From: Climacteris rufus
Taxonomy: Eukaryota > Chordata > Aves > Passeriformes > Climacteridae
NCBI GenBank assembly: GCA_013398175.1
Contig: VZRZ01005967.1
Coordinates: forward strand, 283,217-347,216
DNA: 64,000 nucleotides
Reading direction: 5' to 3'
Within the stretch, counting starts at the first letter, position 1; every line of letters begins with the position of its first letter. The notes below the pieces were generated by a model. That model did not search any database and was not told the DNA's origin. It saw only the letters and a program-made list of their open reading frames with translations. This document shows, in pieces, positions 36,536-49,600 of this stretch. Both the position numbers and the translations under genes were made by a program.

Positions 36536-37401
36536 TAAGGCTTCCATCCTACCAAAAAGGTCTCCTGGTAGGTAACCATAAGTATGCTGTTCTGAGACAA
36601 ACAAAATTTATTCTCTCCTCTGTGTGTCCATGTTCATAAAAGGTTTTCCTTGTAGGAAACAGGCATGCTTGAGATTTTACATCTGGTTGTGTCATTCAGG
36701 TAAGGTGTCTCATGCAGCGTGACCAGGACTTTACATTGCCAAGACAGACAACTTTGTAACAAGAAGCCAATTGACTGAACAGTTGCTTTTGGTAATTTCT
36801 TTTCTAAAAAGTGTTTTCTTCTGAAGCAGTACATCATAATTTTCTCCCCAAAATATGGACATCAGCACATACATAAATGCACTCATTACCAAAAGAGACA
36901 TGAGAATACTGACCAATGTCCAGGAGATAGTATGCTGTCCATTTCACTTGTGATGTTCAGGAAATGTTTCCTCAGCAGGAGAAAAAAGAGTAAAAATGTA
37001 GCTTAAAGCCTGGGAACCACACTGACACGCTGCTTGTCCACCAGCCGCCTTTCCTAACCACAAGGCCAGGATTTCTCAGCTCCTCAGTCATTTCTATGCA
37101 GAGTGGTGCTGGGATCCATCAATGAAGGTTACTTGGTATCAAGGTTGTTAAACTCCATTGGCCTTTCATTCTGCATTTATCAGGGAGAGCCACTTAGAAC
37201 TGAATAAACAAACAAAAAAAAATTCCTTAATTTTAGGAGTGATTATTCTCAAAAGATAAAGATAATTTAGAGGAAACTGTGCAAAGTACATTTTTGTTTC
37301 CAAGGGAAACAGTAATGAGAAAGAGTTAGGTCACTATGGAACAAAACCCCACATAAAAGATCTTTCTTAGCAAGGACATGGAAACAGAGCTTATCTTCTT
37401 G

Positions 37402-37464
37402 GACAGCTTTGCCTAATAGATAAGGCCCCTGGACTGGAAGCGAGTTCAAATCCCATCTCTGCTG
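37402..37464 (+). pseudogene. tRNA-Arg-like pseudogene (anticodon arm deleted)
   Basis: The D-arm GCCTAATAGATAAGGC (37411-37426) matches the vertebrate tRNA-Arg D-arm at all but one position (GCCTAATGGATAAGGC in functional genes, from memory). It contains the pol III A-box. A B-box-like GAGTTCAAATCCC (37442-37454) follows with the usual T-loop. Only 13 bases lie between the D-arm and the T-stem, where a real tRNA needs about 22, so the anticodon stem-loop is largely missing. T-stem pairs are broken and the acceptor ends pair only weakly (CAGC with GCTG). It cannot be a functional tRNA. It is either a decayed tRNA gene copy or the head of an old tRNA-derived SINE. Confidence 0.5.
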
Positions 37465-37579
37465 AGAATTTTTGTCAATTTAGACCTTTCAGTTTGTGCC
37501 CTTAATTTCTTGTTGCAAATAGAAAACAGTACAGTTTGTCCTCTGAAAAGTGTTCAGAGTGGAGATGAGGGCCTTGGGT

Positions 37580-37595
37580 GGCCCCCTGGTGTGGT
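37580..37595 (-). promoter_or_regulatory. CTCF-like binding site
   Basis: The plus strand ggccccctggtgtgg is, on the minus strand, CCACACCAGGGGGCC, which contains the strong CTCF core CCAGGGGGC. This is a motif match by eye only. It lies between a tRNA-like relic and a MIR-like relic; tRNA-derived SINEs often carry CTCF sites. Occupancy is unknown. Confidence 0.35.
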
Positions 37596-37882
37596 GCAGG
37601 TGCAGGTCCCCACCTGTGCAGGGACTTGGCAGCTGAGGATTGAGCGTGACAGGTTGTCCTGCTGACTTGTATGTCCTGACTGAGATACTTTCACCCTCCC
37701 TTAGCAGACAGTTATTACCAATCAACAGCAGCACCCTCAGAGACCTTATACAGTGTAAAATACCTCCCTTTCTCACCCCCTATTTCAGAGAAATTGAGTG
37801 ACTGTATTGGTCACTTCAGTACCTTTGAGCCAAGGCCCAGATTTTGGTTAATGAAGTCTTGTATTAGACTTTTGGAGTATCT

Positions 37883-37995
37883 AAGCATTATCCCAGCTTT
37901 GCAGGTGGTGAATGAAGCATGGGAAGGTTGACTGGTGTGCTCAGGATTATACAGCCCTGTGAACAACCCCAAACCCAGTCTCTTTGTATTCCTTC
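37883..37995 (+). mobile_element. MIR-like ancient SINE relic (3' half)
   Basis: Collinear similarity to the conserved 3' half of MIR as I recall it. The order is TTATCCC..TTT.CAG.TG (37889 on), GAA..AAGCATGGGAAGGTTGA (37910-37932), TGCTCAGGATTATACAGC (37938-37955) and CCCCAAACCCAG (37967-37978). Each part matches the corresponding MIR block (…gaggcacagagaggtta…, …gcccaaggtcacacagc…, …cgaacccag…) at roughly 60-70 percent. This is typical of the very old MIR copies left in bird genomes. A related CORE-SINE or L2-type tail is possible. Confidence 0.4.
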
Positions 37996-40900
37996 CTGTG
38001 TCTGAGGGTGAGGATTAATGCATTTCATGCTGCCAAACCCAACCTATAAGGGCTATGTCAGCATTAGAAGAAGGCTTATCAAAGAGCTGGAGAATTGGAA
38101 GAGATACAGAGATCTTACTTTCTGGATTGTGAGTCTTCAAGACCACAGAAAATGAAGTCCTGTGTTGCTTGGTGTTGCAAAACCTAGACTTGATAACCCA
38201 GTGCTGAGCCAAACCTAAAGTGATGAGTAGCAATGTTTGCTTGTTTTTCAGTATAATGTTGCAATTTTTGTTTCCTCTTTTTCTGGTATGCAGTGTTTTC
38301 TCTAATCTCTGAAACAGCTGTGGTGTTGCTGACAGTGTCATGAGTACAAATCCTTGAAGTTCATGGCAATGTTGGAAGATGTAGTGGAGGACATGTTAGA
38401 AATGGGCCAGGCAAACACTGGTGGGCTGAACTTATTACCACAACTGTGAACTGTGAGAGGATAAAAACAATTGAATGCATGTGTCTTAAGTTTTTATAAA
38501 GCAATTTTAAATTCAGCATCTAATGAATTTTCACAAGGAACAAGCCCAAGTGGAACACCTCAAAGCCATCAGTTAAATCAAAAGTGTCTTTAAGACTCAC
38601 ATTTCAGTGTCCCACTGGAAAAAAACAGATTCCATGTATTTTCTGTAAGGTAAAAATTAACTGCAAAACCCAGTTCTGCTTTGCAACCCCCAGTCTTCCA
38701 GGCCTACTTTAAATCTCCAAAAGAAGCAGCAAACTATAGACAGTCTATTGGGAAAAAAACCAACAAAACCAAACCACCAAACCATTGCGAGAAAAATAAA
38801 CTTCCTTTCTAGATATCTTTAAGGTAGTCCTTGGGTCCAACAGTATTTGTAGCATCAGAGGCACCTGCAACAGGGTTATCCTTGACCCTGCAGCCTCACA
38901 TTCCCTTCATGCATCTCTGCTTAACAAACTGGAGACTTCTAAAGGGTGTCCAGGTTCCTCCTGGAATTTTAGCTGCTGGTAAATCAAAGTCAAGCAGAGG
39001 CTTTGTGAACCTTCTATTTAAACATCTCTTAATTTTCGAGTGGTGGTGCTAGATTGTTGATAGTTCTTTTTCGTTCATACAGTTCTTTTTAAGTGTAATC
39101 ATTATTTAATTAGTTTCTAAGTGAGAGAAGTAGTTGAAATCTGCCTGTTCTGAGGAGTCAGTGAAAACTGACAAAAATAATGTAGTTCCATTTAAAAGCC
39201 TGTTAACTCCTTGGGTAACCAACATGGCCCCAAATAAAATGTGACCCTAACCTGCGTGTTCATATTGGCCACAGCTTTTGGTATCACCTAGTATGAGAAA
39301 AAGATATTTCATTTTGAGCCTTGTCCAAAAGTCAATGCTTAAGTTGTAGGCAACTTTAAAATGCAGTTACTCCCTACATAAAAAATGTACAGTAGAAAAT
39401 AGCAGCTTAACCATGTGGAGAAATAAAGCCAGAAGAGAGAATATATTTTCAGTAGCAATTTAGTGCATGATTGATCTTACTGATAGCAGTAGTGTAGTGT
39501 TCATAGCTGAATAAACCCACCAGCAACAACTTGCTTGTAATGTTTGTGTTGGAAAAATGCAAAGAAAATAAAGTAAGTTTTAAGTAAAATTTACATTTGT
39601 ATTAGAAAATCAACATGTTAAAGTTAATTCCTTTTTCAAAACTGCTCTGTTTATGTGTTTATTTTGCCATTTTCTCTGACTCTTTTCTGTGTCTATTTAT
39701 TTTGATATGCCTAGTACATGCTTTTTTTAATGAACACCTGAAAGGCAAAAACAATGTTGCCAGGGACAGTTGACTTTCCCCCGTGTGTTTATTTTCTTAT
39801 TAACTCCTGCAGTGCTTCCTTACCCTTTCACCCTTCGATCTGTCTGATAAGACAGCTGATAAAGTCATGCAGTGTTTTTACCTGTGAGTGTCCTGAAGGA
39901 GTTGTCCACTGCCTGGGTTATGTGGACAAGAAGCTGTTTAGAGGGGCAAAGTGTGGGGTGGCATGAAAGAGTGGTCACCCCTCTGAGGACACGGGGGCTC
40001 TGCAGCAGAGCCAGTGCTGAGGGGCGGCGTTGCTTTGAAATCCTGCAGTTGGGTGAGGTGGGCTGTGTACTCGGGGCAGGGTTTTGCTGTGGTCATGATT
40101 TGGGTGTTAATGAGCAAAAACTTGTTCTCCCTGATGATGCAAAGGGAAGCTTGGAAGCTGAAAACTTCTACCATGTAGAAATTTGAATATTAAAGTTGTC
40201 AAAACCACCTGGCAGTGGGTGAGAAAGATTTCCCTTCTCGCCCTGTCCACTCTTTATCAGTAACTGCACTTTCACACGTGCATCTGAACAGCCAGGGTAA
40301 TCCTAAGGATGCTGTTCAGAAGGGCTCTGGTGCAGGTAGGGAGTCTTGAAGGATGTCTTTTCTTCTGCAGCTCTCCCTTCAGCGTTTCCCTTTGTAATGA
40401 AGGTTCTCAGAGTAACAGGTGTACTTCAGCATTGTACAATCAACATCGTTATATTGGTTTATCCTTTTTCCAGTGCACAGCTTTTTTTTCCCATGCAAAA
40501 CAAAGCAGTGGCTCTTACCTTCCTTTCCATCTCCTGGAAAGAGTAAATTTAAAAACAGTCTGGTAATAGCTCCGGGTCCTGCAGTGAGGCAGCAGTGATC
40601 CCCTGTTGTGGCCAGCAGCGACCCTTTCTCTGAAGCACCTTGTGCTGCTCTGGCAGTTCTGTGCTCCCTGTCTACTGACCTTCAGAAATAAGATCAGTGA
40701 GCTAAATTTCAGGTTCTAGCTGTTGGCACCTGTGTTCACAAACCTTAACATGGTCTGGCAGGTTGATGTCTGCAAAACCTGGCTTCTCTTTTGGTTTATC
40801 AGTGCTTCTCTGCTGCTGAAGACATGCTCGTGGTTATAATTTGCTCCCTGGTTGGACTTTTCCTGCACCACTGAGAGTAGAGTAGCTCTTGCTGCAGCCT

Positions 40901-41500
40901 TTTAAGATGCTGCTGCTGTCAGCTGTTTATAGCTTGCTGGAAGATCAGCTTTAGTAGAGTTGGTGAAACTGTTGTGTATACCTTTATGACAGCTGAGCTC
41001 TTCTGGGTTATTGTATTAAATATTGGTGAAACCTGTTAGTAAAAATTGGTTCGTCCCCAAATCCAGACAGTAGGATGGGGAGGCCTTCCCTTCTGCTGGG
41101 AGTGCATATGTGTTCAGTTGCACAGTTTGGCTCAAATCTGGAGCACCTAAAAAAAAAGGTTCTTCTGCCTTGTAGGTCTTCATGAGGTCTGGCAGAGGTA
41201 AGACTAAGCTCTTCCTGAGCAATGTGACTGGGAAGAACCTGGTGTGCATCTGGGGTACGGTAGGCACAAGAAAGTGTTCAGATTATTGGATAGAAGACAT
41301 GCTTGAGCCTGATCCTTATTTGTAGGTACGAAAAATTCAAATGCTGAAGTACTAATGACAGTATCTTGGAACACGGAATAGACCCAGTGTTATCTGCTTT
41401 GAAACAGCCTTCTGAATTTTCCCCATTTGGTTATATCCATATATTGTTTATCTTCCTAAATTTTAGCTTTGATCTGTTTTGTGCCAGAACTGGATTGTTG

Positions 41501-41538
41501 TTTGGTTTTTTTTTTTGTTTTTTTTTATTCTTTTTTTA
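41501..41538 (+). repeat. T-rich low-complexity tract
   Basis: Runs of 11, 9 and 7 T are broken only by single g or attc. Simple low complexity with no adjacent retrocopy signal. Confidence 0.85.
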
Positions 41539-43332
41539 ATGCCTGCAGTAGTTATGCTAGGATTTCTGGATTAATAATACTGCTTCAGTGTTTGCATAAG
41601 GGCCTTATATATTTCAGTTCCACTTGGGAGGATATTGGTGTCTAGCTTTTGAGCATATATTAAACCATCATTGTGGGTCATAAATTGTTATTGTAGGCTG
41701 TTCACAAAGTGCCATAAGATTTGCATGCTCTGAACTGATAAATAAAATGAGTGATTATGTTCAGAGTAAATTCAAGCTTTCTGTCTTACTGCTTTTCCTT
41801 TGAGGAATGGCACACCTGATGTTGCATGTTGGATTTTGCATGCATGGTGTGTGAAGCTAATCCCATTTCATGAGAACTCAGTCCACAGCCGTTTATTGTG
41901 AAGCGTTACCTTGTGACCTGGGAACAGCAGGGTGTTTAAGCTTAGCTGGCCCAGGGGCAGCAGTTCTCCAAGCCTGTGCTCTCAGGTTGAAAGTCCTTGG
42001 TTTGCACAATGGGCTTTAGACTGTTTTCAGTTCTTTTTGTGTTATTTGCTCTCCCTTTTACTCATTCATGACTGCCACATCATTTTTGCTCTGGGAAGAA
42101 GAAAGTGAGTTATTTCCTTTGAGAGGTATCTTCCTGCGTGTGAAGAAGTGGCTTTCGTTATTTGTTTCCTGCTGCTACACTTCCATCACTAGATCAGCTT
42201 CTGTTTTGCTTATACAGTCTCTGCTTTCAGATGTGCCAAACAGGGCAATGGTGAGCTATACAGACTATTGTAGGACATGCTCATCTATGCCTGTTCTGGT
42301 GTACAAAGTAAACTTAAAGCTGCAGCATCTGGCTGACAGGCCTGGATGAGTGGTGATCGTGTGCCACTGGCAGGTCACAACAGTAAGGTGCTCTGGTGTG
42401 TGCTGCTTCCATCAGTAATTTCTTCCAGTATCTGTTCACAAGGTGTGCTGAGTGAGATCTGTAGATGAAAGTGTTTAACATCTCTGAGATGTATAAAGTA
42501 CCTGCTGTTAAAGAAGAGTTTGCAGTGCTCTGAATTAGTCTTCTGAAACCTTAATACCTCATCCAGGATGGACAACCAACTTCCTGTTCCAGACAGTGAA
42601 AAGAGAGAGCAGCTCCAGGCGCTCGTGTTGCCCTCCTCAGGTCGGTATTCATACAGTTTACATCCATGTTGCTGTAGCCATGGACAGATGGAATAAACTG
42701 GGTTTTGGGGAAACCCATCTCTTTCTCTTGTCTCAGAGAGCCTTTATAGCTAACTTACAGTGCCTGGCTTTCAAGTGTCTGAAGTCAGGTGTCAGGAAAC
42801 CCATCCGAAATGTCTCGCTCCATCAGTGGATTCTGAAGAAAGGTTGAGAACTTTACTTAACAACTTTGTCTCTTGTCAGATTATTTTCCTGTATAAGCTG
42901 TGGATATTGTGGTTGTAATTGTGTTTCATTTTGATTCAGTTTTAAGTATGTTCCTCTTGCCTAGGCTAGTTATGTCTGCATGTGTTCACCCTATTCAGTG
43001 GAGCTTTTCTTAGAGAAGCATATCTAGAACGTGTGGAGCTTCTCCGTAAATGAACAGAAGGAGATTTCTGAAACGTCTGTTGTGAAGGGAAAGAGGAGCT
43101 TTTTCTGTGAAGAATGGAGCAAGAATTAACAGACATAAAGCAAATTACCATCCAAAATGTTTAGCTTTTGGGAGGTTTCAAAAGACCAAAGGAGCTCATG
43201 GAAAACACATCATTCTGGTAATGTAGGACACAGCTTAGTCCATGAAAGTTACTAGTTTTTGGAAACTTTTTGTAATCATGTCAAACTCTTTACTAAACCA
43301 TCTGGACTTTTTCCCTTTCTTGGCTCAGTTAG

Positions 43333-43620
43333 TATGTGTAGCCTCTTTTATTTGGCTTAAATAGCACGGGGGCTGAAACAAAAGACTCCAGAGAAGGCTA
43401 AGGAGATCTTTTCCAAAGATCAATTTTATTAAGAGAACATGTGAGACAGAGTTTTGCCCCACTTTGGGAAATTGCAGAATCTCAAGGAGCTGATGTGGCA
43501 AATAGTGAAGGAGCAAGGAACAGTCATGCTAAATTGGGTGCAGGTGCAAGGAGATAGCTGAACTTTGTCCAGAGTCCTTCAGTGAGTCAATGTGTATGTG
43601 CCTGCCTCCTAGCAGCACGG
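43333..43620 (-). mobile_element. Weak LTR-like promoter/polyA arrangement (unverified)
   Basis: On the minus strand TATTTAAG (plus 43356-43363) is followed 4 bases later by AATAAA (43347-43352), then GAGGCTACA. Close TATA and AATAAA spacing is seen in avian retroviral LTRs with a short R. The upper boundary is a guess, no direct repeats were confirmed, and no viral genes flank it. Confidence 0.15.
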
Positions 43621-46600
43621 AATAACTTTCAAAATTTCATTATCTAATTAAGATAACAAGGCATTTGAGGAAGGATCTTTCCCATCTGGATCATTTTATT
43701 GGATCAACTAAATTGTATGACTTTGTTAGCTGTAATCTGCCTCAATTGAAAGCTACAGCTTGTGGAAGAAGATGGAAGGAGGTGGCCTGGAGCAAGCTTC
43801 AAATTGCAAAATTCAAATCCAGATCTCTTGCTCTTCTGAAGAGTCTGGGCACATGTCTGATCAAAGTGTTTGGCTTATTTGGAAGTGTGTCTTTCTTTTT
43901 CCTCTAATGTTGTTCACTTCTTCCCACTTTGAAATGGCCTCTCTCCTGCCGTTGTCAAATATCAGGGTAGAGAATATTGGAGGTGACTTGTTGTGTCTTG
44001 AGCTTATATGGATCAAAGACATGTATATATGTGAGAGTATGTGGAATTTCACATCACATGGCATGGAAGTGGGAAGAGGTTCCACTTGGGGATGAGAAAG
44101 GCAGCAGTTATCAGTATTCCCAAATATATATTGACCAATGCATTTGATGTGCCTGTCAGAATAGAGCTTTCTCTCTGAGACAGAAGGCAGCTGTCTGCTG
44201 CTGAGTAGAGAGGTGTTTGTGAGCAAATAAATCTTTGTTGTCTTTCCATCTGCTAATGTGGATGTGCTAAATTGGTGCAAAGAAGTGGGAGGGAGGTGTA
44301 GGAGCCTACCTGCTGGTGACAGTGTTTTGCCCAGTTCCTTTACTGTCCAAAATGTTGCCATCAGAACTGGTTTGCTTACCAATTCTCAAAAGTTGTTCAA
44401 GTACCCAGAAAGGGAAGAGCTGTGTTGCTAGACACTGAGTCAAAACATGATCTGTGTAGAACATTTTTCTAGTAATAAATCTAGTGTGGTCCTAGACACC
44501 AATGGAAAGGCAGACACACTTGCCAAGGAAGCTTCTCGTTGTTTGTCCTGTGGTTTGTGGTCTGCTAATTAGGTCAGTTAGTTTACTTGAACTATACAGA
44601 GATTTGTTAAAGTGCATGCTTACTAAAGAAGGCACGGCCGTGTCCCTGCAACAAGATGGCAGTTCTGAACAAAAGTATTGTTCTTTCTTGATCCCTGGTT
44701 TTATTTTTACCAGGAGACATGATGCATGCCAGTTCTCTTTGCAGAAACCTGTGTTACTTCTAATAAATGCCGGAAGGCTGGTGTTGAAAACTGGAAATTA
44801 AGATATTCACAAGTTTTCAGCTGTTTGTGATTGGAATGTGGATCATTGCTTTCAGTCAGAGAGAGACTGGATATTTAATTTATAAGGATGATTCCAATTA
44901 AAATGCTTATTGTTTTGCTTTTCCTTTTATATTGGAAAATGCAGAGCATGTTCTGTAAAAGTTCCCCATGGCTACTTTAGCTCAAACATATAGTGTTTCC
45001 TTCTTCATAACTCTTCACCACTAATTATAAATCTCTGGATCACCCGTATCTTACTCTACCTGCAGTTAAGAATTTATCAGCACTATTCTGGAATTTCTTT
45101 TTCCCCCAGCTCTAAACTGTCCATGGCTTTATCAGATTAGATGGAAAAAGAAAACTGAGACTCATTACATAGTCTAGGTTACAACCCCTAGATTGAGGAC
45201 CAGGGGCTATGATCTGGCCACATTCTCTCACTTGTTTTTTACCCCACAAAAATTGGTGCATTCTTGCTGACAGGCAAATTTAATTCCTTGGCAGTCCACA
45301 AAGTTCTTTCCTCCCACTGCCGGCTGTTCAAAAAGTAACCTGCTATTAATGTTCATGCTATTAAAGATGTTCATGTTATATGGTCCTTCACTGTGCTCCT
45401 TATTTTCCAGGATCTCTAAGGACCAGTATTGTCTGATTGCTTAAAATAGCTGTTCCTTCCAGAGCTTCAGAAGAGGGAAAGCGCTGTGCCCAGTGGTTGG
45501 GGTTTATAGGGTTGGTACTTTGCTGTCAGTGCAAATGTTTGAAAGTCCCTTCTGTGCATATCTTACTATTTAAATCCATCTATTATTCTTAAAAACACAT
45601 AAAGAATTTTTCTTAGGCTAATTAAAAGCATATTGCGTGCTTTTAGACCAGTACAACTGTTGTAAGGTTTTTAAAAGGGAATATTTTAGAAATTAATTTC
45701 AGCTGTTTTTGGGAAAGAAGATGGGTAAAAAGGAACTATTCTTATTTTGGCTTTTCCCTCTCATAACTTTGACTATAGATACTTTAGATTATTTTTTTTT
45801 AAAGAAAAAAAATCTGATTTTGTCTTGTTGCAAAAGATTAGTCTATTTTAATTCCTAGGCAGACATTTGTACAGCAAAAGTGTTAAACCATAAGATAATC
45901 GTTTTGGAGATGCTGGGAAGGAATTTATCTTGTCCTACATTTTCTAGAAAGCAAAGACATTAGTAAAGGTTGTTTCATGCCTCTAAACTTGTTTTCTTGG
46001 TCATTAATTTAACCTTAATTCTTTGTTTTCTCTTGGTACCTTGAAGATGGATTTTAATGAACCACTCTGATATATTAAAAAAACCAACCAAATTTTGTAG
46101 TATTGGCAATAGATTGCAGGTAGACTGCTAAACAGAAATGCATAATGATTATTTTGCTTTCTGGTTCATTTGGTTTCCTGATTCCAGTGGTGCCAAATGC
46201 CAGAGTTGTCAGAAGTTTAAAGTTCTTGTCATCCCGTAGCCTTTGGTGAATTTGAATTTATACTCGAACTGTGACATATATCATTGTTTCCAATTAATTT
46301 CTGGTACACACATTTTTCTAGGCCATCCATTTGAGTCTCTTCAGGCTTTCTGAGGGTTCAGCCCCGAGTGAAGTGACCGTGACAAAATCCATCCTCTGGG
46401 ATTGGGGGTGGGAAGGAATTGGACTCCTTGTGCCATGAAGGGGAATTCAGTGAGAGGTTCTGATTTCTCTCCAAAGAGTTCATTACATTTTCCTAGCAAA
46501 GGGCAGATACTTGTTACTAAAAACTGTTAATTGGATTGAATATGCTTGCAAACAATCATGGGGATAGTAACAAAGAGCTGTGGGAGTGGATGGACAATGC

Positions 46601-49600
46601 TGTGTTCTGAGCTTCAGGATGAGTGTCAGTCCCATGCTCATTATGAACTGATGGGGTGTTTCTCCACGGTTAAGGTTGCAACTACTTTCCCATTGTATTT
46701 TGTTTCATCAGGTTATTTGTTTTGTTGTATGAGAAAACTTGGATTTGAAGTTGTCTTTTGTCAGTTAACTTTATTTTTAACAAAGCTTTTTTTGTGTGTT
46801 TCCAGTGCTAATTGAAGTCCATCAGTGGCTATATGATTTAATGGCCTTAATAGGAATCTATGAGCATAAACAAAACAGAACGCTGTAAATCACAGTGTGT
46901 GCAGAGAAATGTAATTCCATTCTGTGGAGAGGTAAAGAGCAAAATTACTGAGCTGTATTATATTACATACCCTGCAAGTCATCTGAAGAACTTGGATTTT
47001 AGAGTTACTTGCTTTTGTAGAATAATGTCACATAAACAGGGTACAAATATCAGTGACTTCTTTGTTTCCTTTGTGTGGTCATAAGCAGTGCTGCTGTTGT
47101 TGAAGAGTTTTAGCAGCTTACTGTGCTTCCACATACTCACAGGTATACTGACAGTAATTTAGTTGAGCACATTTGGTGGCAAATATTGTTGTAAAAGAAT
47201 TGAAGATAAGTAGTTTTTTAACTATCCACCTGCCTGTGGTTCTGGTAACCAAGGTAATTTGCCCATTATATATGGAGATGCCTTACTTTTATTGGGATAA
47301 CCTCTTTTTATTTAATTTTTAAGTAGTTGGCAACTGTGCAGAAATTTTTATGTGAAGATTATGAGAGCTGCTGTGCTGTTGGTGGTCTTGCTTGGGTATA
47401 TGGAATATTGTTTTAGCATCTGTGTTTCAACATGCTGTATTTTAGTGTATGTACTATAAAATCAATCTTTTTCTCCTTTTGCTAGCAAGACAAGTTTTAA
47501 ACTAAAAAAGGAAATACAGCAAACATTCACAGATATATGCCAGTAAGGACTGCAGTAGAATAGGTGTGATTTTCCATCTTTTCTCTCTTGACCTTGTTAG
47601 CTAGAAAATCTAGGATGACATCTCAGACTAATTGTTTTGCTGGAGTATATGCATTTTACTGGGCTGAGGGGTATCTTTTGATGTACATAGAGATTTAATT
47701 ACCAATATATCTCTTGACAGCAGTTCAAGAATGGTAGAGAAAAGAACAAGTGTGCTATTTTTTAAGCTATCATTGACATCTTCAAACTCCATAGGATGTT
47801 GACAATGCATAATATTATATAAGATTCCATGGTGGGATATTGAGAGCTACTGTCAAGACTCAGAATTAAAACAAAAAAAAATTGCAGAAGGAAGGAAATA
47901 AGCTGTGGATGGCAGGTTATTTCTTCTTGAAATAATGTGTCAAGAAATATGTATTTTATTGCTTCTCTTTGCATCCTCCTGTTACCTTGTATGCAGGACT
48001 ACCTACACTACCTTGTGTGTTACCCCTTCCCAAAGGGAAACCAGCAGTGCAAAGATCAGTTGCTGAAGCTGGTAAACTCCTAAGCCATGTTAGTCCGTGT
48101 GCTGTTTCCTGCTCTGCACTAGGGATTTATGGAAAAGGAAGTCAGTTGGTTGCTCTAATGGGAAACATGCAGGGAGTCCCAGTGTGGGGTGGATGCAACC
48201 AAACCACTAAAGAGCAGAGCAGTTCTGGCTGATGCCTGAGTTCAGCTCTGAAGAGCAGGAGGTTCACAGGGGGTGAGCAGGGTTTCCTTTAATGAAAAAC
48301 CAAACAGCACTTCAAGTAGATTGTAAGTTCTTAACTTGGGTTTATATTTGTAGTAAGAAGAAGTGAAATTTTCTATTAATAACATTACAAATTTGTATTT
48401 AGAGTAGTTGGGATGGAAGGGGGGGAAGAAGCAAGCTTAAAAAAGAGTTACAAAATAAACTAGGACATTTCTAGTTACACAGGCAAAGCCAGAACCTAAA
48501 ATTTGAAAACAAAAGAATTACAATTGCACTCGCTTAAGTGCTCTTACCTTTTGATATGGTATAGTGCCACACGTAGATCCTTGAAACAAAGTGCAATAAA
48601 CCTGCTGCCGTGCTTCTTTTGTTCCAATAATGTTGTAAACCATTTAGGATTAACATTTATAATCTGGTGCTACTTCCTGGATCAAAGTGTCACTGTGTAA
48701 AGTGCTCATGTGTGTTTGCTGTCATTCCTCATTACTCACATGCAAGCGGCAGTCCTGCATTGTTGGCATGTGGCTTTGCCTTGCTCATGCTGCCTTGGTG
48801 TGGACAGGAAGGTTCCTCTGCCTCAGCTGCAAATATTTCAGTTTTAGACCACCAAACATAACCCATTTTTTTCCCCACTGAAATGCTTTGATATGGTAAT
48901 GATCAAAATATAGTGTGATTCCAAAAGAGGTATACAAACTTTCTTGTTCTTGGCATAAAAATATTACTCTCTGGAAACACCTTCTGTGTCAAATGATGGA
49001 TATGTTCCTGTGATTTATGTAAGTGATTGTCAGGAGGTTTTGTGGCTCATCCAATTTTAGCAGTCAAGTACTCTTTCCCTGTCACTTACGACATACTTGA
49101 TGAATTTTCATGATTAGCTAATGTGCTTCGTAATTGTCAAAACTTTGCAATGGCATTCCTTGGAAATACTGAGAAGGGGAAGTTGGCTCTATCTCCCACT
49201 TATTCTGTACATTTTTTTTCAGTTCTCTTGTATTTACCCTGTCCAGTAGCATTTTGGAAAGCTCTCAGCTTTGGTTAACTCTTTTCTCAGATTGATGCTT
49301 TGTCTGTTCTTTAGCAAACAACTCTGTTATTCTTGGCTTGGGCACAGTAATACCTTAGTACAGGAACACATTAATTGTATTTAATAGGATAGTTTTGGTA
49401 GCAGGACACAGTGCTGCTGAGAATGTGACACTGATATTTTCCATCTCATGTTTTATCAGTTGTGGTTTTTTAGAGAAATACTGATAAAAGTGTTTTTTTC
49501 CCCCTACACATAACCTTTTCAGATGTCCTTTGTCTCTGTTTTGCATCGATGTGCACCTCGTTGCCTTGCTGTCCCCATCGTTAGTTCAAACACTCCAGCG

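Noticed and set aside
36097..36604. Overlapping minus-strand open frames rich in Cys, Leu and Ala (e.g. CAITAARLLCYH pattern), suggestive of a repeat protein
   Set aside because: They are produced by the 25-bp minisatellite: any frame repeats the same 25 residues every 75 bases. No start context, no flanking coding sequence.
43861..44382. 173-codon minus-strand open frame
   Set aside because: No motif and anonymous composition; overlapping open frames on the other strand and in another minus frame suggest a chance stop-poor interval.
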